From: Bog-532 sp963742865
GTDB lineage: Bacteria > Actinomycetota > Actinomycetes > Streptosporangiales > Streptosporangiaceae
NCBI GenBank assembly: GCA_963742865.1
Contig: CAVUNW010000002.1
Span: 66,714 to 130,713, forward strand
Direction of reading: 5' to 3'
Length of the DNA: 64,000 nt
Part shown: positions 8,545-16,449 of the stretch, piece by piece
Layout: the number at the start of each line of letters is the position of its first letter
Position numbering within the stretch: position 1 is the stretch's first letter
Made by a program: the position numbers and the translations under genes
The notes under the pieces: generated by a model
The model's database searches: none
Seen by the model: the letters and a program-made list of their open reading frames with translations, nothing else
What the model was told of the DNA's origin: nothing

Positions 8545-8608
8545 GGCGACAACATCAAGGACGCTCCCGGAGCCCAACCATCTGTTTAGCTCCAACGAAA
8601 TGGGCTCT

Positions 8609-9259
8609 TTATTTAACGGTAAATAGAACAGTAGAAAGTGCTGCCACAATTGCGCCGACAGCGGCTATCAAAGCCGCATATATGGTGCTTCTGTTCCCTT
8701 CATAAGATGCCGACTTTGTACTTGATTCACTGGCCGTTGATTCACTGGTCGCAACTTTTCTACGTATTTTGACATTTACAAGATGAGAGTCCTCTAGCTC
8801 TATATGTGGTCGGCCGTCGGATACAAAGGATACAGTCCACTTAGACTTTGATTTCAGCAGTTCCGGTCCAATAAAGATCGAGTTACCGTCAACCCGAAGC
8901 CCTGGAGGGTTGTTATCAAGATCGAGAAACGTTCCTGTCTTTCGCGCGTGGTAAACCTGGAACCGTATTGGGCGTTCTTGATCAAACGAACTTGAGTCAA
9001 TGTCGTGCCTTCCGGCATTTTCGACAACGAGCCTGCCAAGATATGGGTCATTCACTCTTTGCCCCAAAACACGAACTTCAACAGCTCCACGAAACTGTGC
9101 GTCCGGCTGCGCCATTAGCGGCGTTGCTTCGCTATGCCACTGAATGAGCCGATTCGGAGGGTTTAGCGCACGCCTACCATAAAAGGCCGCGACAGCGACG
9201 CCTATAAGGGCCACGACTATGCCGCCGATCCCCAAAATGTCAGCCGTTGACATGCTCAT
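8609..9259 (-). CDS. Unknown membrane-anchored protein, low-GC for this genome
   Basis: 216 aa from ATG 9259, with GGGAG four bases upstream. An N-terminal hydrophobic helix (ILGIGGIVVALIGVAVAAFY) is followed by a soluble region ~35-170 that looks beta-rich (VEVRVLGQRVNDPYLGRLVV, IRFQVYHARKTGTFLDL, KWTVSFVSDGRPHIEL). A Ser/Thr-rich linker and a C-terminal helix (IYAALIAAVGAIVAALSTVL) complete it. Both termini are therefore membrane-embedded. Codon use is much more AT-rich than its neighbours, which suggests horizontal acquisition. It lies next to the IS66 element. I do not recognise a family; a substrate-free predicted beta-sandwich between two anchors could be a defence or sensor component, but nothing in the sequence proves it. 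Confidence 0.7.
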   Translation of the reverse strand: MSMSTADILGIGGIVVALIGVAVAAFYGRRALNPPNRLIQWHSEATPLMAQPDAQFRGAVEVRVLGQRVNDPYLGRLVVENAGRHDIDSSSFDQERPIRFQVYHARKTGTFLDLDNNPPGLRVDGNSIFIGPELLKSKSKWTVSFVSDGRPHIELEDSHLVNVKIRRKVATSESTASESSTKSASYEGNRSTIYAALIAAVGAIVAALSTVLFTVK

Positions 9260-9287
9260 GCTCCCGCCAATATAGCGTTATATGCAT

Positions 9288-9304
9288 TGCCGATAGTATC
9301 GGCA
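9288..9304. promoter_or_regulatory. Perfect palindrome upstream of the low-GC gene
   Basis: TGCCGATA-G-TATCGGCA is a perfect 17-bp inverted repeat located 29-45 bp upstream of the start codon at 9259. Its position fits an operator for the leftward gene. No regulator gene is adjacent. Confidence 0.5.
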
Positions 9305-9448
9305 GCATGCCTATATACCATGCCAACTCTAGCCAGACACCCCAAAGTCCTGAGCTGCTCAATTGCGTTGGCGCGTACATGTTTCTTCCCGTGCGTACGC
9401 GGGCCGCTCGCCACCCTGCCATGCCGCTGCCGTGACCCTGGGTCTGGG

Positions 9449-11394
9449 GTAAGTATTCGGAAGTCCTGTGAGAGGGCATGCTGACTGCAGGCGTGAGCGG
9501 TTGACGACGGCTGCGTCGGCGGAGGCGGTTATCCCGGGGATTTATCCGGCGGGCGGAGGCTGTGCCCAGGTGCGGAGGTGTTCGGGGCTGGCGTTCCAGG
9601 GCAGGAACCGTTCCAGTGCAGGCCCGGTGAGCGGCTTGCCGCCGTTGCGTCCGCATTCGTCGAGGTAGGCGGTGAGATAGGTCAGGATGTTGAGGCCGGC
9701 CATCTGGGCGGTGCCGGTGACGGTCCAGATCACGGCGGCGTTCCGCGCAGTGTCGCCGTTATGGGAGCCGCGGGCGTTCTTCCTGGTCACGACTGGGCCT
9801 CTGATCATCCGCTCCGCGGCGTTATTGTCCAGCGACACCATCGGGAAATCACGGTGCGCGGTGAGGCCGTCCCATTCGCGGTCCAGGGTGGCGAGCGCCT
9901 TCTTCGCGGGTTCCTGCAGGCCAGGGGCTTGCATCTGCTTCTTCCGCGTCTCGCCGATCACGGCGATGGCGTCATCCCAGGCGGCGTAAGACGTCTTCCA
10001 GCCGCGCTGCGGCGGCGTGCCTTCTCCTGCGGCGCGGGCGCGGCGGCGTCCTGCCAGGCGGCCATGAGCTCATCGTGGGCGGCGTACAGGTCCCGGATCC
10101 GGCTCCAGCCACGCATCCGTCCAGTACCTCAGCTGGACCGGGCTCGCGTCGCCGGCCCGCACGAAGTGCCGTCTTACGTGGGCCCAGCAGTAAAGATTGA
10201 CCAGGCCGTCCGCTTTCTTCCCCGCGGACTGGTAAACAGCGTAGAAGTCGCTGGAGATCACCAGCCTCCGCGGCCCGCCGTCCTCATCCGCCGCGAGCTG
10301 CCCGGTCTCCTCATCGATCCCGGCGTGCCGGGCCAGCACCGCCCCGGACCGGGATGGGTCCATCACGAAGCACACGGTGTCCGGGCCGATGAACACCCAC
10401 AGCCACCACTTCGCCGGCCCGTCCCCGTCGCGGGGGGCGAAGACCCGCCACGTGGTCTCGTCCGCGTGCAGGTGCCACGAGCCCCGCGACCGCTCCGTGA
10501 TCGCGTCTGCCAGCGGGACGAGCAGCGCCCCGGCCTGCGCGCACGTGCCCGCCAGAGTGGCGGGCGAGATCTCCGCGCCCTGCCTGCCCAGCCCGGTCAC
10601 CAGCGAGTTCATGCTCCGCCCCGCGGCGAACCGCTCGGTCAGCAGCATCGCGATGAAGCCATTGGTGAACAGGCCCTTGCCGATCGCCTTCGGCGGGCCG
10701 GGCGCCATCACCGTGGCGGGCACCCGGCAAGCGCAGGCCCGCTGGTAGCGGCGGCGGCAGTGCGCGGCCAGCCGCACGATCACCTGCCAGTCCAGCTGCT
10801 CCCCGGACAGATGATCCCCCAGCGGCGTGAACGGCTCCCCGCACTCCGGGCAGCAGTACCCGCCGTCAGGGAAATCCCAGAACACCTCGAACCGCGGCAG
10901 GCGCGAGTAATCCGCCGCCCCGCCCGCGCCCCCGGGCCGCGCTTCTTTCCCGCGCCGCCCCGCCGTTCCCGGTCCCGCCCGCCGCCAGCGGCATACCATC
11001 GCCGCCGGCCGGCGGCCCCGGGCGCGACTTCTCCGACGACCGCCCGAACAGCATCCGCTGCAGCACAGCGAAGTCAGCCCGGAGCTTCTCCAGCTCGGCG
11101 TCCCGCTCCGCATCACGCGCAGCCAGCCGCGCCACCTGCTCCCGCAGCAGCGCGTTGTCCTCGATCAGCCCGTCAGCCAGCTCCGACAGCTGCCGGTTCG
11201 CCTCCAGGGCCTCAGCCAGCATGCGCTCCGCAGACGGCGCCTCAGCACCCTCCGCATCCCGGACACGCCAGCCGCAACCGCCACGCAGCACAGCAAACAC
11301 GATCAGCACGGCAAATCACGCACCACGCGCCAGCGTGTCCAGCCCGCCGGTCGTGGGACCCGACGACTCCGTCACGGGATTTCCGAGTACTTAC
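9449..11394 (-). mobile_element. IS66-family insertion sequence with 8-bp target duplication
   Basis: The 1946-bp element begins at 9449 with GTAAGTATTCGGAAGTC and ends at 11394 with the inverted GTAAGTACTCGGAAATC; 20 of 24 end bases match. The GTAAG termini are typical of IS66. Directly outside both ends is the same octamer, GGTCTGGG (9441-9448 and 11395-11402), the 8-bp target duplication expected for this family. Only a tnpC-type gene is present, with no tnpA/tnpB, as in ISBst12-like members. The perfect duplication points to a recent insertion. Confidence 0.95.
9542..11309 (-). pseudogene. IS66 family transposase (TnpC-like), multiple frameshifts
   Basis: The parts occur in order on the minus strand but in different frames. 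The N-terminal coiled coil (LIEDNALLREQVARLAARDA, LQRMLFGRSSEK) lies at ~11309-10935. The zinc-binding and catalytic core (GGYCCPECGEPFTPLGDH, WHLHADETTWRVF, LVISSDFYAVYQ, NLYCWAHVRRHF) lies at ~10930-10095. The C-terminus (ALATLDREWDGLTAH, MVSLDNNAAERMIRGPVV, RNGGKPLTGPALERFLPW) ends at 9542. Indels are needed near 10930, ~10090 and ~10000. As read, no active transposase can be made. Because the target duplication is perfect, some or all of the indels may be sequence errors. Confidence 0.88.
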
Positions 11395-11470
11395 GGTCTG
11401 GGTGCCCAACACCACGGCGGACAACCGCGCCGGGATGTTATGGACAGGGCAGGGCGCGCGGAACGGGTGA

Positions 11471-11530
11471 TACACGGGTGATCATCTCCGCATGTCTTTT
11501 CCGAAAAATTGAGCGATGATCACCCGTGTA
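11471..11530. promoter_or_regulatory. Perfect 16-bp inverted repeat, 28-bp loop
   Basis: TACACGGGTGATCATC at 11471-11486 is mirrored exactly by GATGATCACCCGTGTA at 11515-11530. The AT-richer 28-bp spacer contains CATGTCTTTTCCGAAAAATT. Together with the next palindrome this gives three copies of GATCACCCGT(G/A)TA in about 115 bp. It could be an operator, a hairpin RNA or the tip of a small mobile element. Confidence 0.85.
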
Positions 11531-11533
11531 TCT

Positions 11534-11587
11534 GGCGTTATACGGCCGAAGGGTAGTGATCTGATCTTTGATCACCCGTATAACGCC
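11534..11587. promoter_or_regulatory. Second nested palindrome, 12-bp arms
   Basis: GGCGTTATACGG (11534-11545) pairs exactly with CCGTATAACGCC (11576-11587). Inside lies another pairing pair, GTGATC and GATCAC. It begins three bases after the preceding palindrome and shares the GATCACCCGTATA word with it. Confidence 0.85.
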
Positions 11588-11951
11588 GAATACTTGCTCA
11601 TGCCTCCGCACGTCCGCGCGGGGGTTCCAACGCGCAGAACAGCCAGCTATGGGTCACCAGGTGTGCCTGCAGGGTTACATGTTCACTTTGCCGGAGTACA
11701 GCAGTCCGTCTGGGATTGTCAGGAGCTGGCCAACAGTTAGATCAGCGCTTTGGACCCTGGATGGCCTCTGACTTGCGCGGTGCCCGCACCTTCGCCGTCG
11801 CTGTTGCTGGACCGATGTACCGGATAACGTGCCCAAGTCGCACTCCGCTACACCCCCGTTCCCAGGTTGTGACGACCTTCGGCGGTAAGTGGCAGGGAAC
11901 CTTCGGCACTATCTGGCAGGGCAGGTAGCGCAGCAGCGGCGGAGAGGTGCA
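11588..11951. other. Non-coding gap between palindromes and XRE gene
   Basis: About 360 bp with lower GC than the surroundings. Several short frames are open (for example one beginning MITRVSGVIRPKG at 11516), but none has family resemblance or good codon bias. I see nothing else supportable. Confidence 0.4.
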
Positions 11952-12329
11952 CTAGGGGCGGAGTATGCTGCGGTAGACGGCGATCAGCGCGGCCTTCTGC
12001 TCGCCGGCCAGGCGCTCGTCGGCGCTGATGGCAGACTCCACCGACGATGCCGGGGGCTCGTCAGCCGCCGCGGCCCCATCCCCGGAGGAAGCCAAGTCGA
12101 GCAGGCCCACCTGGGCAAGCAGCGTCTCGGCGGACACGTTCAGCGCTTCGGAGAGCAGCTTGAGCACGCGCACCGATGGCAGGTGCAGGCCCCGCTCGAG
12201 CTGGCTCAGGTAGGGATCGGAGAGAGACGTCATCTCAGCAAGCTGACGCAGTGACAGGCGGGCGAGCTTACGCCGATTGCGGATGAAGGCGCCCAGGCAT
12301 TGCGTCTGCGCGTTCCAGGTACCGGTCAC
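11952..12329 (-). CDS. XRE family helix-turn-helix transcriptional regulator
   Basis: 125 aa from GTG 12329, with GGAG five bases upstream. The DNA-binding domain covers residues ~9-65: LGAFIRNRRKLARLSLRQLA, SDPYLSQLERGLHLPSVRVL and KLLSEALNVSAETLLAQVGL. It is a standard XRE/Cro-type HTH. The C-terminal ~50 residues are acidic and Ala/Ser-rich and end in EQKAALIAVYRSIL. It lies beside a phasin-like remnant and the PHA depolymerase-like gene, so regulation of polyhydroxyalkanoate genes is a reasonable inference. Confidence 0.82.
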   Translation of the reverse strand: MTGTWNAQTQCLGAFIRNRRKLARLSLRQLAEMTSLSDPYLSQLERGLHLPSVRVLKLLSEALNVSAETLLAQVGLLDLASSGDGAAAADEPPASSVESAISADERLAGEQKAALIAVYRSILRP

Positions 12330-12454
12330 TGTCGCTCCGTAATTTTGTGCTGTTCGCTCTCTGCTCAGGATGGTAAGCGAGTCTGCGGCGAACCGCGATC
12401 GGCTCGCCGCCGGCAGTGGACCTATCGCAGGTGGCGGGCCCGGCCCGCCGGGAA

Positions 12455-12645
12455 GGTGAGGCCTGCTTGGTCTCGCCGCCGCTCTTCTTGGCGCCGGTGT
12501 CGCCCTTGCCGGGGAACAGCGGCGTGGTCGCGCGCAGCACGTCCTCGGCGAACTTCCCCTGGCTGGCCAGCAGCCGTTCCGCCAGCTTCCCTGGCTGGCC
12601 AGCAGCCGTCCGCCAGCTCGGTCCGGCGGATCACTGCGGCCCGGC
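12455..12645 (-). pseudogene. Phasin-like small protein remnant with internal duplication
   Basis: Read with one base added, the minus strand encodes ELADRLLASQGKLAERLLAS followed by QGKFAEDVLRATTPLFPGKG and a Lys/Gly-rich tail. A 31-32-bp segment is repeated almost exactly in tandem (AGCTGGCGGA(A)CGGCTGCTGGCC, near 12575-12619). The amphipathic helix pattern and the neighbouring PHA depolymerase-like and acyl-CoA ligase genes suggest a granule-associated phasin-like protein. No intact frame with a clear start remains, so it is broken as read. The family call is tentative. Confidence 0.4.
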
Positions 12646-12905
12646 AGCCGCGCGAAACCCCGCTTCGTCATCCCCGCGCATCGGTGATCGCCGCCGCCAG
12701 CACCGTCGGGCCGCCAGCGACGCCAACGACACAAGCCCGTCCGCTAACACCAGCCCCCGTCCCTCCCCGCCCGCCCGCCGGAATCCAGTCGTGCTAACTA
12801 GACTTCGCCTATTGCGTACTATCCCGAGCATCGTTACTATCCCGGTAACCGTGTGACTGCCGTCACAGACGCCGGTAGCCGCGGCGTGTCCGAGGAGGAA
12901 TGGAC

Positions 12906-13976
12906 ATGCCTGTCAGGGATGACTACGTGCGCGAAGAGATCATGCAGGTGGGCGGGACGTCGCTGCGCGTCGCAATCCGGCCGGGTACCGGGACAGGGCC
13001 TCCGCTCCTGCTGTGCAACGGCATCGGCATGCGGCTGGAAGCCTTGCAGCCGTTCGTGGATGCACTCGACCCAGCCATCGAGGTGATCTGCTTCGATGCC
13101 CCCGGCACCGGCGGCTCTCAGCTGCCGAATCTGCCGTACCGTTTCACCACCCTGGCCCTGCTGCTGCGCGACATGCTGCATAATCTCGGCCACCAGCAGG
13201 CCGACGTGCTGGGTATCTCCTGGGGAGGCGGGCTGGCTCAGCAGTTCGCGCTGCTCAACCCGCGCCTGTGCCGGCGGCTGATCCTGGTGGCGACCGCAAC
13301 CGGGCCGCAGACGATGGTGCCGCCCAACCCGCTGCCGCCGGTGAAGAACCTCATCCTGCGCCGCTGGGGCGACCTGTGGGGCGGAAGCGCGAAAACCGAC
13401 CCGGACGGGCTGACCAGCGCCCTGCGGAAGGCGCGGATCAGCCCGCTCAGCATGGGTTTCCTGTACCAGCACACTGCCGCGCTGGGGTTCACCACGCTGC
13501 CGCTGCTGCCGCTCATCCGCCAGCGCACCCTGGTGCTCACCGGCGACGACGACCCGATCATCCCGGTGGCCAACGGCCGCATCCTGGCCGCGGGCATCCC
13601 GCACGCGACGCTGCACGTCTACCACGGCGGCCACGTCGAGCTGGCGACCCGCCCGGGCCTGCTCACGCCCCTGATCACCAGCTTCCTGGCCGCGCCGCCG
13701 CACGATACCCGGCGCGCTGACCAAGTACAGACCGGTCGTCATCCCGAACACCAGGGCCCGCGCCAGGTCGCCGACGGCACCGCCGCCGCCGGCCGCCCAG
13801 GCCACCGCCGAGGCAGACGCGCTCGCCGAGGCGCTGCAGGCCGCCCGCGCCGCCCAGCAGGCCGCCGAGACCGCCGTCGCCCAGGCCGCCGCCGCGCTCC
13901 GCGACGCCCGCGAGCGGGCCGCGGCCGCCCAGTCCGCCGCCCGCGAGCAGGCAGCCGCCACGGCCGCACGGGGTAG
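12906..13976 (+). CDS. Alpha/beta hydrolase, probable intracellular PHA depolymerase
   Basis: ATG 12906 lies seven bases after GGAGG. Residues ~1-265 form an alpha/beta hydrolase: PPLLLCNGIGMRLEAL oxyanion strand, ICFDAPGTGGSQLP, nucleophile elbow DVLGISWGGGLAQQFA, the acid region TLVLTGDDDPIIPVANGR, and catalytic His in YHGGHVELATRPGLL. The order and motifs resemble medium-chain PHA depolymerases (PhaZ) that release 3-hydroxy fatty acids from storage granules. After ~13705 the called frame becomes Arg/Gly-rich and runs to 13976. The +1 frame instead gives an Ala-rich coiled coil (ADALAEALQAARAAQQAAET) ending at 13983, so a frameshift or a fused helical tail is possible. The acyl-CoA ligase downstream would activate its products. 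Confidence 0.75.
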   Translation: MPVRDDYVREEIMQVGGTSLRVAIRPGTGTGPPLLLCNGIGMRLEALQPFVDALDPAIEVICFDAPGTGGSQLPNLPYRFTTLALLLRDMLHNLGHQQADVLGISWGGGLAQQFALLNPRLCRRLILVATATGPQTMVPPNPLPPVKNLILRRWGDLWGGSAKTDPDGLTSALRKARISPLSMGFLYQHTAALGFTTLPLLPLIRQRTLVLTGDDDPIIPVANGRILAAGIPHATLHVYHGGHVELATRPGLLTPLITSFLAAPPHDTRRADQVQTGRHPEHQGPRQVADGTAAAGRPGHRRGRRARRGAAGRPRRPAGRRDRRRPGRRRAPRRPRAGRGRPVRRPRAGSRHGRTG

Positions 13977-14129
13977 GGCCTAACGGCCTAGTCCGGCGGG
14001 ACATGCGGCGACGGGCATTTGGTGGCCTGGACAGGGGTTACGTGCTGGTCGCGCCTGTCGCTTCCGCCGGTCTGGGGGGATGATGCGGGTAGGGCGGCGC
14101 TGACGTGGCGTGTCCTGCTGGAGGGCGTG

Positions 14130-15633
14130 ATGGCGAATCTGAGTTCCGTGCTGGCCAAGGCGGCGGCCGATCACGGCGAGCGCCCGGCTGTGCGCCTGGA
14201 CGGCCTGGTGCTGAGCTACTCCGGCCTGCGGGACGCCGCAGGCCGGGCGACCGCGCTGCTGCAAGCCCTCGGGGTAGCGGCGGGAGACCGGGCCGCCATC
14301 ATGCTGCCGAATGTGCCCGCGTTCCCGATCGCCTTCTACGGTGCGCTGGGCGCCGGGGCCATCGTCGTGCCGATGAACCCGCTGCTGAAAAGCCGCGAGG
14401 TCGCCTACTACCTCAGCGACTCTGGCGCAAAGGTCCTGTTCGCCTGGCACGAGGCGGCGGATCAGGCAGCCAAGGGTGCTGCCGGGACGGGCGCGCAGGT
14501 CATCAAGGTCGATGAGCTCGATCTCACGGCGCTGCTCGCCGAGCTCGCCCCGGTTCCCCAGAAAACGGATCAGGCCGGCGGGGACGACGCGGTGATCCTC
14601 TATACCTCGGGAACCACCGGCAGGCCCAAGGGCGCCGAGCTCACGCACGCGAACCTGACCCGCAACGCCGAGCTCACGGCCGCCACCATGCTGAACGTCG
14701 GCCCCGGTGACGTGATGATGGGCTGCCTGCCGCTGTTCCACGTCTTCGGCCTGACCTGCGGCATGAACGCGACGATCGTCGGCGGCGGCACGCTGACCCT
14801 GCTACCAAGGTTCGATCCCGGTAAGGCCCTAGAGATCATCGGGCGCGACAAGGTGACGATCTTCGAAGGGGTGCCGACGATGTACGCGGCGATGCTGCAC
14901 CACCGGGACCACGCCAGCGCCGATACCTCGTCCCTGCGGACCTGTATCTCCGGCGGCGCCTCGATGCCCGTAGAGATCATGCGCGGATTCGAGCAGACCT
15001 TCGGGTGCATGATCCTGGAGGCCTATGGGCTGTCGGAGACCTCGCCGGTCGCGTCCTTTAACCACCCGGACCGGGAGCGCAAGCCCGGGTCGATCGGCAC
15101 GCCGGTCGAGGGGACCGAGATGCGTGTCGTGGACCTCGACGGCAGCGAACTGCCCGTTGGTGAGGTCGGTGAGATCGTCATCCGGGGGCACAACGTGATG
15201 AAGGGCTACTGGGGTAAGCCGGATGACACCGGTCGAGGCGATCCCGGACGGCTGGTTCCACACCGGCGACCTGGCCAGACTCGACGACGACGGCTACTTC
15301 TTCATCGTGGGCCGCCAGAAGGACCTGATCATCCGCGGTGGGTACAACGTGTACCCGCGCGAGATCGAGGAGGCCCTGCACGAGCATCAGGCCGTCGCTG
15401 AGGTCGCCGTGATCGGCATCCCGCATGTCGACCTGGGCGAGGAGATTGGCGCCGCCGTGCAGCTCAAGCCCGGCGCGACCGCCACGCCGGCGGAGCTGCG
15501 CGCGTTCGCCAGGGAACGGGTGGCGGCCTATAAGTACCCGCGCCATGTCTGGCTCGTCCGCGAGCTGCCCAAGGGCCCCACCGGCAAGATCCTCAACCGC
15601 GAAGTGCAGCCACCGCAGAACCTCCTCCAGTAA
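14130..15633 (+). CDS. Fatty acyl-CoA ligase (AMP-binding), one frameshift
   Basis: Starts at ATG 14130 after CTGGAGGGCGTG. Frame one carries the ANL-superfamily core: VILYTSGTTGRPKGAELTH (ATP/AMP P-loop), LPLFHVFGLTCGMNA, EAYGLSETSPVASFN and the VMKGYWGKPDDT end. The other frame continues EAIPDGWFHTGDLARLDDDG, FFIVGRQKDLIIRGGYNVYP and the catalytic lysine motif GPTGKILNRE. The frames meet at 15231 (ACACCGGTCGAGG), where one surplus G breaks the gene. Repaired length is ~500 aa, normal for a long- or medium-chain acyl-CoA synthetase. It makes acyl-CoA from fatty acid, ATP and CoA, likely from acids released by the hydrolase upstream. Confidence 0.88.
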
Positions 15634-15732
15634 CCGCGAACTCCACGGCCCAGCCAATGAGCCAGCGCCTGCAGGTGTAGGACGAACCCGGACGTGCGTT
15701 TCATCGCCCACCTGCAGGCAGCGTCGAGATAG

Positions 15733-16340
15733 ACCCCGGCGGCCTTGATTTACTGCCGCATCCGCGCCGCGAAAAACCACGTCGGCGACATCCAGCTCCG
15801 CTACGCCGCCCTGCTCGGCCGGCTCGGCCCCGCTCTGGACGGCCCGGGAAGCCTCGACGGCGCGGACGCCTGGTACTGCATCTTGGAAGGCACCCGCGAG
15901 CAAAGTGTGGCCGAAACCCAGGCCATGGCGCTGACCGAACTGGTCGCCTACACCGCCACCACCGCCGACACCGAACGCCGGGCGATCCTGCTGGCCGCCG
16001 ATGACTACAGCGCCGTGTCCCGCCGGGTGCCGATCAGCAACCTGTATGAGCGGGGCCGGTCCCTCGGGCTCGGGGTGCAGGTCTCCGCGCAGTCCTGGCA
16101 GGGATTGGGCCGCGATGACGACGAGCGGTACCGGATCGCCGCCACCGCCGACGGCGGGATCGGGCTGCTGCACACCCCCCTACCCCCAACCGCTGGTGCA
16201 GCTGGCGGGCACGCGGCGGGTGCTTGAGTCCGCGCACAAGCTGACCGACGCCACCCCCCAGGCCATCACCGGCCTGCTCACCGACCCCCGCACCGACCAC
16301 CACCGCTCACCAGCGCAGACTCCCGCGCCCGCCACCCAAG
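15733..16340 (+). pseudogene. Remnant of a conjugative-transfer (VirD4/TraG/HerA-like) ATPase
   Basis: Only the C-terminal part survives. IRAAKNHVGDIQLRYAALLG, a Walker-B-like AILLAADDYSAVSRR, ISNLYERGRSLGLGVQVSAQ (the sensor-type SAQS), and YRIAATADGGIGLLHTP are in one frame. YPQPLVQLAGTRRVLESAHK follows in another. A stop (TAG 15730-15732) closes the frame upstream, and a C6 run at 16175-16180 carries the internal frameshift. This is the architecture of DNA-pumping ATPases of actinobacterial integrative conjugative elements. No other transfer genes are here. The 3' limit is approximate. Confidence 0.6.
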
Positions 16341-16377
16341 ATCACCCTTCCCATTTGACAGCAGACACGGGGATACA

Positions 16378-16413
16378 CGCGATGGCACCTTTACGGGTAA
16401 AGGTGGCATCGCG
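16378..16413. promoter_or_regulatory. Near-perfect 16-bp inverted repeat before GH5 gene
   Basis: CGCGATGGCACCTTTA, loop CGGG, then TAAAGGTGGCATCGCG: 15 of 16 pairs match. Its core ACCTTTACGGGTAAAGGT is a perfect palindrome. It ends 36 bp upstream of the GH5 start at 16450. A repressor operator for a sugar-responsive regulator or a terminator of the upstream remnant are the two likely readings. There is no T-tract, which slightly favours an operator. Confidence 0.7.
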
Positions 16414-16449
16414 AGACAGTCTGCCCGTAACGAGGAAGCGGGGAGGGGC

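Noticed and set aside
9578..11470. 630-codon plus-strand frame
   Set aside because: Antisense of the IS66 transposase; composition is Arg/Pro/Ala-rich with no family match.
12837..13961. 374-codon minus-strand frame
   Set aside because: Antisense of the PHA depolymerase-like gene; repetitive Ala/Ser start.
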